A stretch of DNA of 64,000 bases from Myroides odoratimimus (GTDB taxonomy: Bacteria; Bacteroidota; Bacteroidia; Flavobacteriales; Flavobacteriaceae). Shown one piece after another: positions 26,667 to 36,389 of the stretch; within the stretch, counting starts at the first letter, position 1, and each line of letters opens with the position of its first letter. The stretch covers positions 91,250 through 155,249 of the forward strand of contig NZ_BCMQ01000008.1 of NCBI RefSeq assembly GCF_001485415.1, given 5' to 3'. A program made the position numbers and the translations under genes. Below the pieces are notes generated by a model. The model was given only the letters and a program-made list of their open reading frames with translations. It did not search any database and had not been told where the DNA came from.

Positions 26667-27941
26667 ATGAGAAGAGATTCAGAAATTTTCGACCTGATCG
26701 TAGAAGAGCAAGATAGACAAATTCATGGTATTGAATTAATTGCTTCTGAAAACTTTGTAAGTGAAGAAACTATGGAAGCAGCAGGTTCTTGTTTGACTAA
26801 CAAGTATGCTGAGGGATACCCTAATAAACGTTACTACGGCGGATGTGAAGTAGTAGACGTAGTAGAGCAAATCGCGATAGACCGTGCTAAAGCTTTATTC
26901 GGTGCTGAGTATGTTAACGTACAGCCTCACTCTGGATCACAAGCTAATACAGCTGTATTCTTTGCATGTCTTAAACCAGGTGACAAAATCTTAGGTTTTG
27001 ACTTATCTCATGGAGGACACTTAACTCATGGATCACCAGTTAACTTCTCAGGAAAGTTATACAATCCTGTATTCTACGGAGTAGATCAAGAGACAGGATT
27101 ATTAAATTATGATAAAATACAAGAGGTAGCTACTAAAGAGCAACCTAAATTAATCATCGCTGGAGCATCTGCTTATTCTCGTGATATGGACTTTAAACGT
27201 TTCAGAGAGATTGCAGATAGCGTTGGGGCTATTTTAATGGCTGATATTTCACACCCTGCAGGTTTAATCGCTAAAGGATTAATGAATGACCCTGTACCTC
27301 ATTGTCATATTATCACTACGACTACTCACAAGACATTGAGAGGACCACGTGGAGGTATGATTATGATGGGTAAAGACTTCCCTAATCCATTCGGATTAAC
27401 TACTCCTAAAGGTGAAGTACGTATGATGTCTGCTTTATTAGACAGTGCTGTATTCCCTGGGAATCAAGGAGGCCCTTTAATGCACATTATCGCTGCTAAA
27501 GCTGTTGCTTTTGGTGAGGCATTAACAGATGAGTACTTCCAATATATGATGCAAGTTCAGAAGAATGCTAAAGCTATGGCTGCTGCGTTCGTGAAGAGAG
27601 GTTATAACATTATCTCTGGAGGAACTGATAACCACATGATGCTTATCGACCTTAGAAATAAGAATATCTCTGGTAAAGAAGCTGAACAAGCATTAGTGAA
27701 AGCTGAGATCACAGTAAACAAAAATATGGTTCCATTTGATGACAAATCTCCATTTGTAACTTCAGGTATCCGTATTGGTACTCCAGCTATTACTACAAGA
27801 GGTTTAGTAGAAGCTGATATGGAAACTATCGTAGACCTTATCGATAGAGTATTGATGAATCATACTGATGAGGCTGTTTTAGAGGAAGTAGCAGACGAAG
27901 TAAATGAAATGATGGAAGAAAGACCAATGTTCGTTTGGTAA
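26667..27941 (+). CDS. glyA: serine hydroxymethyltransferase
   Basis: A 424-residue PLP enzyme converting serine and tetrahydrofolate to glycine and 5,10-methylene-THF, the main source of one-carbon units. Visible signatures: [60 protein letters not shown] and the PLP-lysine segment [14 protein letters not shown] with K222. The length is normal for the family. It is monocistronic, divergent from fahA by about 110 bases and closed by a strong terminator at 27968. Confidence 0.97.
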   Translation: MRRDSEIFDLIVEEQDRQIHGIELIASENFVSEETMEAAGSCLTNKYAEGYPNKRYYGGCEVVDVVEQIAIDRAKALFGAEYVNVQPHSGSQANTAVFFACLKPGDKILGFDLSHGGHLTHGSPVNFSGKLYNPVFYGVDQETGLLNYDKIQEVATKEQPKLIIAGASAYSRDMDFKRFREIADSVGAILMADISHPAGLIAKGLMNDPVPHCHIITTTTHKTLRGPRGGMIMMGKDFPNPFGLTTPKGEVRMMSALLDSAVFPGNQGGPLMHIIAAKAVAFGEALTDEYFQYMMQVQKNAKAMAAAFVKRGYNIISGGTDNHMMLIDLRNKNISGKEAEQALVKAEITVNKNMVPFDDKSPFVTSGIRIGTPAITTRGLVEADMETIVDLIDRVLMNHTDEAVLEEVADEVNEMMEERPMFVW

Positions 27942-27967
27942 TCCATTAAAAAATATAATTATAACTG

Positions 27968-27997
27968 AAAGGGACTCATTAGTGAGTCCCTTTTTTT
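27968..27997 (+). terminator. intrinsic terminator of glyA
   Basis: Perfect 11-base stem AAAGGGACTCA / TGAGTCCCTTT with a TTAG loop and T7 tail. Confidence 0.92.
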
Positions 27998-28120
27998 GTA
28001 TAATAAATAGTTATACTAAGAGAAGATAATGTATATTAGTAAGTATTCTTGCCATTCCTAAGAGTCTTATTGATAAGAGAAGGTTAAAAAGAGTAGTGTA
28101 AAGTCTTTGATAGAAAGAAT

Positions 28121-29125
28121 ATGAAAAAGTTTATCATTTTAAGTTTAGTAAATCTTGTTTTTATGAGTACTGTTTTTGGTCAGAAAATCAGAGACTTTGT
28201 TGTTTCTGATTCACTTGTCTATGTTTTAAAGGGACAGAATAAAATATCAGTGTATAATAAAGTTACTTTAAAATTAGTAGAGGAAATTCAGACAGAAGGA
28301 GATACACAATTAAATAATATTAGTCTGAAAGGGGATGAGTTAATTGTAGTTGCTAATAATAAGAATCTTCTCTTTTACCAAAATAAGGAGTGGAAGATTA
28401 TCTACAGTAGTCTTAATAAGGTGAATGGAGTACAGTATACTAGTAAAGGTGATGGCTATTTATTCACTGATAAAGGAATAGAAGATGTGTCTACATCTAA
28501 GATATACAATCAACAAAAAACTATGAATACTCAAATAAGAATTAAAGAAGGAATGTCTGTTCCTTCAACTTATTTTATAGATAGGAGTAATGTTATTTGG
28601 GGAGGTTTTAATTATGGAGAATGGGGTGGAGATATTATTGCTTTTGATACAGAAAATAAGAGTTTTATTGATTTAAATATGAATGAGGTTAAAGTGGAGC
28701 TATTACCAGTAGTGAATTTCTTTGAAGATAGAGAACAGGTATATTTCACTTCAGGACTAGAGCATCTGATGTACAGTGGAAGCCTTATTCAGTTTAAAGA
28801 TTATACTGCAAAAGAAATCTTAGAAGTATATAGTAAGTCTGTTTTCGAGGACAATGGAGATGATATTGAATTATTAGGTGCAGGAGATTATTGTGGTGCA
28901 GAGGAGGTTATCTATCTTTTCGCTGGTAAAAATCTCTTAAAAGGACAATTAAGTGTTGATCTTAGTAAAATAGAGAATTGGCAAGTACTATTACCTAAAT
29001 CTTCTAAACAAGAAAATGAGATGGTAATACGTCTAAAAGTATTAGCGAAGAATAAAGTGATTTACCTAACAGAGAAAGGAACTTTGACTTATTATAACTA
29101 TGGAGTTATTCATAAAATACCGTAA
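28121..29125 (+). CDS. secreted hypothetical protein
   Basis: A 334-residue protein with a signal peptide (MKKFIILSLVNLVFMSTVFG, cleavage before QK). The mature part is beta-strand rich with recurring patterns such as VSDSLVYVLKGQNKISVYNK, LKGDELIVVANNKNLLFYQNKEWKII and GDGYLFTDKGIEDV, which suggests a beta-propeller-like protein of degenerate repeats. No family assigned and no catalytic motif seen. It is followed by a small terminator at 29133-29155 and precedes an aldehyde dehydrogenase gene that has its own -7 element. Confidence 0.72.
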   Translation: MKKFIILSLVNLVFMSTVFGQKIRDFVVSDSLVYVLKGQNKISVYNKVTLKLVEEIQTEGDTQLNNISLKGDELIVVANNKNLLFYQNKEWKIIYSSLNKVNGVQYTSKGDGYLFTDKGIEDVSTSKIYNQQKTMNTQIRIKEGMSVPSTYFIDRSNVIWGGFNYGEWGGDIIAFDTENKSFIDLNMNEVKVELLPVVNFFEDREQVYFTSGLEHLMYSGSLIQFKDYTAKEILEVYSKSVFEDNGDDIELLGAGDYCGAEEVIYLFAGKNLLKGQLSVDLSKIENWQVLLPKSSKQENEMVIRLKVLAKNKVIYLTEKGTLTYYNYGVIHKIP

Positions 29126-29132
29126 TAACCAA

Positions 29133-29155
29133 CGAGACTTATAGTCTCGCTTTTT
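29133..29155 (+). terminator. short intrinsic terminator
   Basis: 7-base stem CGAGACT / AGTCTCG with a TAT loop, followed by CTTTTT. Confidence 0.72.
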
Positions 29156-29211
29156 GTATTACTTTATCATATCTGTAAAATGAATATCTTTGATAGGATA
29201 ACTATTACGCT

Positions 29212-30585
29212 ATGGACACTATACTCTCAATATTCAATGCTCAAAAGGACTTCTTTAATAGCAATCAAACGAAGGATATTAGCTTTCGTATTACACAATT
29301 AAAGAAACTAAAACAATTGCTTAAAGCCAATGAAGACAGATTGGCTGAAGCGATATATCTAGATTTTGGGAAGTCTTCTTTTGAGACCTATATGACAGAG
29401 TTGTCTATTGTTTATCTAGAGATTGATTACTTTATCAAGAATATTAAGAAACTTAGTAAGCCTAAACGAGTTTCTACAGGTGTTATCAATTTTCCTGGGA
29501 GGGGGTATATAATGCCAGAACCATTAGGATTGTGTTTAGTCATTGGTGCGTGGAATTATCCTTATCAATTATCTCTTTTGCCTGCTTTGACAGCTATAGC
29601 AGCAGGAAATACAGTAATGATTAAGCCTAGTGAATTACCAATGAATACATCCAATGTATTAGCAGAGTTGCTCAATAGTATTTTTCCTAAAGAGCTTTTA
29701 TATGTGGTAGAGGGGGGAGTAGAAGAAACTACACAGTTATTAAGCCTACAGTTTGACAAGATATTTTTCACAGGAAGTACTGTTGTTGGAAAGATAGTAT
29801 ATCAGGCAGCAGCGAAGAATTTAGTTCCTGTTACACTAGAATTGGGAGGAAAGAGTCCTGTGTTTATTTTAAAAGATTGTGACTTAGAGATAACGGCTAA
29901 ACGTCTTGTTTGGGCGAAGTTATTGAATGCGGGACAGACTTGTGTAGCTCCTGATTATCTATTAGTAGAAAGAGAAATCAAAGAGAAGTTGATTAAACAA
30001 CTTCAGAAAGAAATGAGTAATTACCCATTGGATAGTAAAGAATTACCTTCTCACTATTTACAGATTATTAATACACACCACTTTGATCGATTGGTTAGTT
30101 TAATTAATCTTGAGAAGGTATGTTTTGGTGGCTATATAGATAGAGAAAAACGATTTATAAGCCCTACAATCCTTGATAATGTCGATTGGGGAGATAGTGT
30201 TATGCAAGAAGAGATATTTGGCCCTATATTGCCTATTATAGCTTTTGAGTCATTAGATGAGGTAATTGAGAAAGTAAAAGAAAAACCTAAACCTCTTTCA
30301 TGTTATATTTATTCCAAGGATCAGAGCCTTATAAAGAAGATTTTAAGAGAAGTCTCTTTTGGGGGAGGTGCAGTCAATGATAGTTTAATGCATTTGACTA
30401 CAAGTACCTTGCCTTTTGGAGGTGTGGGTGCTAGCGGAATGGGGAGTTATCATGGACGATATGGTTTCGAAGCGTTTACTCATTTTAAAAGTATACTACA
30501 CAAGCCATTCTGGTTTGAGTCTAATATGAAATATCCTCCTTATACAAAAAGGAAGGAGAATTGGTTGAGAAGATTATTTAAGTAA
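29212..30585 (+). CDS. aldehyde dehydrogenase (ALDH3-like)
   Basis: A 457-residue NAD(P)-dependent aldehyde dehydrogenase. Catalytic residues are visible: C244 in [12 protein letters not shown]210 in LELGGKSP, and the coenzyme loop [17 protein letters not shown] is replaced by AWNYPYQL. The short length and the C-terminal segment ([10 protein letters not shown] ... [17 protein letters not shown]) are typical of class 3 ALDHs, which oxidise medium- to long-chain aliphatic or aromatic aldehydes and often have membrane-associated tails. A TATCTTTG element at 29185-29192 probably serves as its -7. Terminator at 30592. Confidence 0.9.
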   Translation: MDTILSIFNAQKDFFNSNQTKDISFRITQLKKLKQLLKANEDRLAEAIYLDFGKSSFETYMTELSIVYLEIDYFIKNIKKLSKPKRVSTGVINFPGRGYIMPEPLGLCLVIGAWNYPYQLSLLPALTAIAAGNTVMIKPSELPMNTSNVLAELLNSIFPKELLYVVEGGVEETTQLLSLQFDKIFFTGSTVVGKIVYQAAAKNLVPVTLELGGKSPVFILKDCDLEITAKRLVWAKLLNAGQTCVAPDYLLVEREIKEKLIKQLQKEMSNYPLDSKELPSHYLQIINTHHFDRLVSLINLEKVCFGGYIDREKRFISPTILDNVDWGDSVMQEEIFGPILPIIAFESLDEVIEKVKEKPKPLSCYIYSKDQSLIKKILREVSFGGGAVNDSLMHLTTSTLPFGGVGASGMGSYHGRYGFEAFTHFKSILHKPFWFESNMKYPPYTKRKENWLRRLFK

Positions 30586-30591
30586 AAGAAT

Positions 30592-30620
30592 AAGAGGTAA
30601 GTATAATGCTTGCCTCTTTT
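30592..30620 (+). terminator. intrinsic terminator
   Basis: 10-base stem AAGAGGTAAG / CTTGCCTCTT (one G-T pair), 7-base loop, short T-tail, right after the aldehyde dehydrogenase gene. Confidence 0.8.
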
Positions 30621-30697
30621 GTTTTTAATGTAAAAATATTGATTAAAGATAATTGTTTTAACTCTTATTAACTATTTTTGAATTAAAAATAAGTAAA

Positions 30698-31609
30698 ATG
30701 AAATGGATTAAACTAATGACAGCTCTTATAGGTTGTACTTTCTTAGCATCTTGTTCATCAGTTATCAAAAGTTCACGAGTGACTGTTTTGCAAGAGAACT
30801 ATTGTGCGCCTACCATTGTGTATACAGATGATACTACTGAAGAGCAAAGGGCGTTTGAAGATTTAGGTGTTAAACAGAAGTTGTCTCCTCATGATTATAG
30901 ACTAGCGTCTCATCTAGGATTAGTGTCTCAGTTGGCTAAGTTTATAAATAGTACAGATCCTATAGAGAGATTAGAAGCGAAGCAACAGATTATTATTAGA
31001 GTTCAATTGTTTCAGACAGAGATAGATGCTTTGGCAGCAGAACTAGATTGTAATGGGGAGCGATATGATCAACTAGCAAGGGTATTGGATGCTAAAAACG
31101 GAACTACCAATACTCAACTAACAGTTGCTTCTATCGCGATCGGTGCAGCAGTTACATTATCGACAGCATTGATTACAAATGATAATACGAATAAAGGATT
31201 AAATATTGCAGGTGGGGTAGTAGGTACAGGATTAGGTTTTTTGTTATTGAATCCGAAAGGCAAAAAAGTAGAACTAAAAACGAATAGAAGTTTACTTAGT
31301 AATATTTGGTTTGAACAGAATGATAATCTTGCATTTCCTCCTGCAGTATGGAGAGTGATGAATGATAAATCTTTTAGTAATGAAGGTAAATTATCCTTAA
31401 TACAGACATTAAAGAATAGATGGCTGTTTTTTGCTTTTAATGAGGAGATTAGTAAAAAGGATGAGGAACTCTATTTTGGCAAAGGTGGATTTTTTAAATC
31501 AGAGGGAATTCATTTAATGTCAGATATGAATAATGAGCTTCAAGCAACAGTAAAAACAATCCAACAAGATCTTAGAAGCTTAATTTACAATGTGAGTTTA
31601 TTGAAATAA
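30698..31609 (+). CDS. hypothetical lipoprotein with glycine-rich hydrophobic segment
   Basis: A 303-residue lipoprotein (lipobox LASC, lipidated C19). A helical N-terminal half contains a VSQLAKFINSTDPIERLEAKQQIIIR segment; the middle holds two hydrophobic, Gly/Ala-rich stretches (about 146-165 and 172-188) that could be membrane-associated or a glycine-zipper; the C-terminal half has no recognised domain. The family is unknown to me. It precedes a DUF6263-like secreted protein by 85 bases on the same strand. Confidence 0.72.
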   Translation: MKWIKLMTALIGCTFLASCSSVIKSSRVTVLQENYCAPTIVYTDDTTEEQRAFEDLGVKQKLSPHDYRLASHLGLVSQLAKFINSTDPIERLEAKQQIIIRVQLFQTEIDALAAELDCNGERYDQLARVLDAKNGTTNTQLTVASIAIGAAVTLSTALITNDNTNKGLNIAGGVVGTGLGFLLLNPKGKKVELKTNRSLLSNIWFEQNDNLAFPPAVWRVMNDKSFSNEGKLSLIQTLKNRWLFFAFNEEISKKDEELYFGKGGFFKSEGIHLMSDMNNELQATVKTIQQDLRSLIYNVSLLK

Positions 31610-31694
31610 GAAATCTAACAGTTAAAAGCTTTTAATATTTGAATAGTTTAATTGTTAAAAAGTAATTACCTTGTGGTGATTTTAATTAAAAAAG

Positions 31695-32540
31695 ATGAAA
31701 AAGATACTGTTTTTTATTTCTTGTGTAGCACTTTCTGCTCAGGTACAAGCACAAGAGTCTGTTGTTTTATCACTTGACTTACAACCAGGTAGCTCTTATG
31801 AGATAACTTCGAATGATAAGTTTAGCACGATTACTAACCTTGTAGGAAATAAAGAAATCATTGAGATGATTAATAAAGAGGGGCAGAATTCTTATCCTAC
31901 TTATGAGACCGAAGAATCTAATGCAAGTTATACACTACATTGGACAACTAAAAAGAAGAATTCTCTGAACTTTGATTTGGACCTAGAGAAGAGAGTTGCT
32001 AGAGTTTTTGAAGGAAAATCAGTTGTAAATACTGAGACTGAAGGGCCTATAAAAGGATATAGTAGAGGTAGTGTAGATGCCAAAAAAGGGTTAAAATTGT
32101 CTAAATCATTAGGTGAAAAACACAAGACTTTAGAAGGAGATTTGCTTGTGATGTTAGATGACTTATTTAATGGAAATGGACTTAGTAGTGATCCTATAAA
32201 AGTGAATCAAGAATTTGAGTCTACTAATACTCAAAAGATGAGATTATCTGATGAAAGTGAAGTGGAGGTAACAACCAAAGAAGTAAATAAAATAGCCAAA
32301 ATAGCTAATAATAAAGCCTATTTAGTTATTGAGACAACGATCACCTCTAAGAGTACTTCTACTAAGTTTGCAGAGATGAAAGGAGGAGGTACTAAAGAAG
32401 TTATTTATGATATGGAGAAGAAATACTTTGAATCTATAGATGGTAAGTTAGATGTTACGGTTAATATAGAATCAGATGAAGGAGTTAATATCACGATGGT
32501 TAATACAACTTCTCAAAATGTAAAAGTGAAGAAAAAGTAA
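31695..32540 (+). CDS. secreted DUF6263-like protein
   Basis: A 281-residue protein with a signal peptide ending at AQVQAQ and a beta-rich mature part starting VVLSLDLQPGSSYEITSNDKF, followed by alternating strands (NSLNFDLDLEKRV, EVEVTTKEVNKIAKIANNKAYLVIETT, YDMEKKYFESIDGKLDVTVNI). The beginning and the Met/Lys-rich strand pattern recall DUF6263, which is of unknown function; I give this as a likely, not certain, match. It may be a periplasmic or outer-membrane-associated beta-sandwich. Confidence 0.68.
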   Translation: MKKILFFISCVALSAQVQAQESVVLSLDLQPGSSYEITSNDKFSTITNLVGNKEIIEMINKEGQNSYPTYETEESNASYTLHWTTKKKNSLNFDLDLEKRVARVFEGKSVVNTETEGPIKGYSRGSVDAKKGLKLSKSLGEKHKTLEGDLLVMLDDLFNGNGLSSDPIKVNQEFESTNTQKMRLSDESEVEVTTKEVNKIAKIANNKAYLVIETTITSKSTSTKFAEMKGGGTKEVIYDMEKKYFESIDGKLDVTVNIESDEGVNITMVNTTSQNVKVKKK

Positions 32541-32560
32541 TCATAATTGATACGATACAT

Positions 32561-32598
32561 AAATAAGGGTTAGAAGCTAAAACTTCTAACCCTTATTT
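32561..32598. terminator. bidirectional terminator
   Basis: Perfect 16-base stem AAATAAGGGTTAGAAG / CTTCTAACCCTTATTT with a 6-base loop between convergent genes; it overlaps the last codons of the GNAT gene. Confidence 0.92.
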
Positions 32599-33123
32599 AT
32601 TTACTATCGCATACAACACATGGTCAAGGTATTCACCATCCTTTAATGTATAGGCTTTCAATACCCCTTCTTGTTGCATTCCTATCTTTTGCATGATTTT
32701 TCCTGATGCTTCATTATGCGTAAAGTGAGAAGCAAATATTCTTTTTAGATGCAATGTCTCAAAGCCAAAATGAACTAGAGCTTGTGCTGCTTCAGTAATA
32801 TATCCTTTATTCCAGTACTGATCATCTAACCAATAGCCCATCTCAGCTTTATTGTTTGCCTTGTCTATTCCTAAGCCGACTCCACCGATGATCGTAGAGC
32901 TACTTTTTAATCGAATAGCAAAGATGTATTTATCTCCAATCTCTAATCCTTCTAAAGCTAAGTTTACCCAAAAAGTAGCACTTGCCTCTGTATAAGGATA
33001 AGGGATATTGGTTGTGTTCTGACTGTATACAGGGTTTTTCATAATCTCTAATAGGCGAGGAATATCCTGTAGATTAGGTTGATTTAGAAGAAGGCGTTCT
33101 GTGGTTAATTCTATTGTTTTCAT
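32593..33123 (-). CDS. GNAT-family N-acetyltransferase (RimJ-like)
   Basis: A GNAT protein of about 176 residues, starting MKTIELTTERLLLNQPNLQD, the typical opening of the RimJ/RimL-type group that acetylates protein N-termini or small molecules. Motifs: WVNLALEG, FAIRLKSSSTIIGGVGLGID (motif D/A strands), MGYWLDDQYWNKGYITEAAQALVHFGFETLHLKRIFASHFTHNEASGKIMQKIGMQQEGVLK (acetyl-CoA loop and C-terminal helix). The frame is open to 33159 but the start at 33123 fits the family. The substrate is unknown. Confidence 0.85.
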   Translation of the reverse strand: MKTIELTTERLLLNQPNLQDIPRLLEIMKNPVYSQNTTNIPYPYTEASATFWVNLALEGLEIGDKYIFAIRLKSSSTIIGGVGLGIDKANNKAEMGYWLDDQYWNKGYITEAAQALVHFGFETLHLKRIFASHFTHNEASGKIMQKIGMQQEGVLKAYTLKDGEYLDHVLYAIVNK

Positions 33124-33215
33124 AAGAGTTGTTTTTATAAAAATAGTAAATACTTCCATGTATTCAGTGAATTTATTGTTTGAAATTAATAGTATTTTAG
33201 CCCAAAATAAAAAAG

Positions 33216-34283
33216 ATGATAGACTTTGATTTTACATCAAAAGGATTTGAGATAAATGGGCAACTGTATAGCTTTCCGATAGCAAAAGAAGAACTGTTTA
33301 CACTATTTGGAGAGCCAGAGGTATTCTCAGGAGAGCATAATGATGTTTATATTTGGCATACAGTAGGATTACGAGCTTTCGCTAAGGATAGGATAAATAT
33401 TAATACCATAGAAGTAACTTATAGAGTAGAAGATTACGCTACAGCTGTGAAATCTGCATTTATAGGTCAATTAAAACTAAATGGGGAATCAGATGTAATG
33501 AAGTATTATAACGAACATAAGCAAGAGCGTATAAAACTTTGGGATACAGATGATACTGGTGCTTTTAGATTTAATGATGTGACGGTGTGGTATAATATCA
33601 GAAGGGAAGAGTTGTATTCTCTTTCTTTACAAGCTTATGAAGAGGTAGAGGAAGAAGAAGTAGCATTACTTCCTATTGATGAAAACTTCGAATATTTAGA
33701 GACGGTATGGTATGAGTGGAAAAAAACAATAGAAAATAGAGTTGGTGCAGATAATAAATACTATAACCCTACTCATGGTATCACCCAAGAACAATTAGAC
33801 ACTGTTGTAGAGCAATTAGACGAAGTAGAATTGCCTGCTATTTTGGTTAATTTTTATAAGATAGCGAATGTGAAGTGGAATGCTGTAACTTCAGCTATAA
33901 GTTTGCATGCCAACGGATGGAATTATGACTTATTGCCTTTTGAGAAGATAGCAGATGAGTGGGAAGATATCAATGAGTTGTTCGATGATGAGGAGGTAGA
34001 TGAAGATACATTGGCAGATTATGATACCCGACTTAAGTGTACAGGATATGCTAACCCTAAGTGGATTCCTTTTGCAGAAGGGAAGAATGGAGATTACCTA
34101 CTGATAGATACTGATCCAAGTGACACAGGGATGTATGGACAAATTATAGAATTACAAAATGAGTCTTGGAGTAGAACAGTAATTGCTTTCTGCCTAGAGG
34201 AGTTGATTTATAGAGAAATAGAATCTTTAGAAGGAGTAATAACAGAACATCAGCAATTTATAATAGATAACGGAACATTCTAA
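33216..34283 (+). CDS. SMI1/KNR4-family protein with N-terminal extra domain
   Basis: A 355-residue cytoplasmic protein. Residues 1-145 form a separate alpha-beta domain (FEINGQLYSFPIAKEELFTLFGEP ... VYIWHTVGLRAF) that I cannot name with certainty. The C-terminal half is a SUKH/SMI1-KNR4 domain (ITQEQLDTVVEQLDEVELPAILVNFYKIANVKW ... WIPFAEGKNGDYLLIDTDPS). SUKH domains are typical of immunity proteins for bacterial polymorphic toxins. The next gene (DUF2199) starts in its stop codon (TAATG), so they are translationally coupled. No toxin gene is adjacent. Confidence 0.83.
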   Translation: MIDFDFTSKGFEINGQLYSFPIAKEELFTLFGEPEVFSGEHNDVYIWHTVGLRAFAKDRININTIEVTYRVEDYATAVKSAFIGQLKLNGESDVMKYYNEHKQERIKLWDTDDTGAFRFNDVTVWYNIRREELYSLSLQAYEEVEEEEVALLPIDENFEYLETVWYEWKKTIENRVGADNKYYNPTHGITQEQLDTVVEQLDEVELPAILVNFYKIANVKWNAVTSAISLHANGWNYDLLPFEKIADEWEDINELFDDEEVDEDTLADYDTRLKCTGYANPKWIPFAEGKNGDYLLIDTDPSDTGMYGQIIELQNESWSRTVIAFCLEELIYREIESLEGVITEHQQFIIDNGTF

Positions 34284-34783
34284 TGAAATATATATGTGCA
34301 GATTGTGGGCAAGAACACGAGGATTGGCCTGCATTAGTATTTAAAGCTCCTGATCCTTACTTAGCACTGTCTGAGGAAGAAAGAGAACACGCAGACTTAA
34401 CGAGCGAAATATGTAGTATAGATGAAGGAGATGAGACACATTGGTATCTGAGAGGGGTGTTGACTCAGTATGTCTATGATGCCTGCCAATACTTGGATTA
34501 CGGGGTTTGGGTTAGTCTTAGTGAGGCGAGTATGAAAGACTATTATGAGCACTATGAGGATAAAGAGTACAAGACTACTTACTTTGGTTGGCTAGTGACT
34601 AATTTACCTAATTATCCTCCTAATACTTCTTTTGCTTTACCTACCAATGTTGAGGTAGATAATAGTAAAGGGATTCCAACTATTTTACCTCATAAAAAAG
34701 GAGATTCAGTATTTATAAAGGACTTTTATGATGGAATTTCGACAGAGGAAGCTTTGAAGAGAATCGAGGCTTTAGTAAAATAG
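34283..34783 (+). CDS. DUF2199 protein
   Basis: A 166-residue protein matching DUF2199: a CxxC at the start (YICADCGQEH), DWPALVFKAPDPYLALSEEERE, a conserved IDEGDETHWYLRGVL, and a WVSLSEASMKDYYEHYEDKE and PNYPPNT pair. Family members are small cytoplasmic proteins of unknown function that often sit beside other immunity-type proteins. The start overlaps the stop of the SMI1/KNR4 gene by one base. The CxxC is the only metal-ligand-like motif seen. Confidence 0.85.
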   Translation: MKYICADCGQEHEDWPALVFKAPDPYLALSEEEREHADLTSEICSIDEGDETHWYLRGVLTQYVYDACQYLDYGVWVSLSEASMKDYYEHYEDKEYKTTYFGWLVTNLPNYPPNTSFALPTNVEVDNSKGIPTILPHKKGDSVFIKDFYDGISTEEALKRIEALVK

Positions 34784-34832
34784 AGATGGGATTTAAGTAT
34801 GCCATAATTTAAGATTAGTTTTGCTGTGTGAT

Positions 34833-34916
34833 GCTAGCAGATTCCTTGAGGTATTCTTGCACTATTCTTCGACAAAAAGGTGTTCTGGGCAAGGAAAGTC
34901 CTAGGAAAGTGCAAGC
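34833..34916. repeat. dispersed intergenic repeat, second copy
   Basis: GCTAGCAGATTCCTTGAGG, TTCTTGCAC, TTCTTCGACAAAA and CCTAGGAAAGTGCAAGC follow in the same order as on the minus strand of 23021-23135, with one internal TTCTTGCACC unit missing. The copy lies in the 239-base gap between the DUF2199 gene and the HEAT/DUF1963-like gene. Confidence 0.78.
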
Positions 34917-35022
34917 AATGTGCGCCAAAGTGCAAGGAATACAGCGATTAGACTTTGTACAAAAGGTATAAAGTACCTCTCAATAAGGCAAACTAGAATA
35001 AATAGGATAGAGATAGAAAAGA

Positions 35023-36279
35023 ATGAGTAGTAAAGGACAACAATTAGCAATAGATTATAAACAGACAGAATGGAAGACACCTGATGTTTATAATCAATTA
35101 AGAGGATTAATGAAGGATGAAGTAGAAATATATGCTTTCTGCCTAGAGTTTCTGATGAATATAGAGAAGGATTCAACGCTTTTTCACAGTGCACTAAGTT
35201 ATGTTAATGAGAAAGACTTTAGCCAATTAGTTAAAATAGCAATTGATATTTTAAAAGAAAAAGAGAGTGCCGTAGCAGAGAGTGTTATAGAGTATGCAGG
35301 TATTCAGTTACCGCATATATTACATCCTTATCTCGATGATTTGTTAGTCTTAAATCCTAATGGGGATAGCTATTTTGCAGACTATCATTGGAGAAATTGT
35401 ACTTCTGCTCAATTACAACCTTATTTAGCTCAATTCTTAGCATCAAGCACCGATTTAGAAACTAAGATTAAGTTGTTTAATTGTTTAGTCGAATCTAGAG
35501 ATATCACTACTATAGAAAGCCTTATTCCACATGCGTTAGAATTAGAATTGAGCACTTATGTGAGTTCAGCACATTATATTGATGGGTATTTAGAAGGTGT
35601 GGGATTGTGTCGAGAATACGGAAAGGTAAAAAGATATTGTTCAGATCAAACGTATCATATTTTATTTGAACCAAAGTACTTAAACAAGCCAAGTGCAGTA
35701 CATCTAAACCGTACAGATCATCCAACGTGGAATGGTGTACCATTAACAAATAAGTATAAAGTAGGTGGGTATCTAGCAGAAGACGAGAATAACCCTTTTA
35801 TGCATATCATTACATTAAATCCTATTCCTGAAGGATTGCCAATACGTTTATCTCAACTAGTGTTGGGATGTCATTTACGTGAATTAAATGAAAATGGTGT
35901 TGTCTTTTATCAACACGATGAACAAGGAAATCCTCATAAGATAGGAGAGCCAATAGTGATAGAATGGGTAGAAGAGCATGCGATGGTTCCTACAGAAGTA
36001 AGTATAGTACCTACGGATTCTCGTTGGGCATTTCAGTCATGGGCAAGCGCTAATAGTAGAGAGAATTTATTTAGAATAGGAGGAGAACCTTCTTGGGTAC
36101 AGAGTGGAGAGGTTTTGACGTGTCCTATTAGCGGAGAGAAGATGCAGTTTATTATGCAGTTAGACTCAGAAGTCCCAGATGTACAGGGAGGAGAAGTGTA
36201 TTACGGTAGTGGTGGATTGTGTTATATCTTCTGGTGTGATAAGACTAAGGTCAGCGGATACATTATGCAACATACCTAA
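35023..36279 (+). CDS. hypothetical protein, HEAT-like N-terminus and DUF1963-like C-terminus
   Basis: A 418-residue cytoplasmic protein. The N-terminal 190 residues look like helical repeats (VEIYAFCLEFLMN ... DFSQLVKIAIDILKEKESAVAESVIEYAG), resembling HEAT/armadillo-type proteins. The rest resembles DUF1963/YwqG: a GGEPSWVQSGEVLTCPISGEKMQFIMQLDSEVPD stretch with two cysteines, and a GGLCYIFWC end. YwqG-like proteins have no known role but are frequent among immunity-like genes. It follows the SMI1/KNR4-DUF2199 pair on the same strand, separated by the repeat element. Confidence 0.7.
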   Translation: MSSKGQQLAIDYKQTEWKTPDVYNQLRGLMKDEVEIYAFCLEFLMNIEKDSTLFHSALSYVNEKDFSQLVKIAIDILKEKESAVAESVIEYAGIQLPHILHPYLDDLLVLNPNGDSYFADYHWRNCTSAQLQPYLAQFLASSTDLETKIKLFNCLVESRDITTIESLIPHALELELSTYVSSAHYIDGYLEGVGLCREYGKVKRYCSDQTYHILFEPKYLNKPSAVHLNRTDHPTWNGVPLTNKYKVGGYLAEDENNPFMHIITLNPIPEGLPIRLSQLVLGCHLRELNENGVVFYQHDEQGNPHKIGEPIVIEWVEEHAMVPTEVSIVPTDSRWAFQSWASANSRENLFRIGGEPSWVQSGEVLTCPISGEKMQFIMQLDSEVPDVQGGEVYYGSGGLCYIFWCDKTKVSGYIMQHT

Positions 36280-36389
36280 ATATCAGTAACTCATATTGAC
36301 GTTTCAGAAGCGAATTTGTATGTTTTGATTAACTATTATCCTTCTTGTGTCTTTTTTATAGGTAATCTTGTGTAAATATTTAAAAATAC

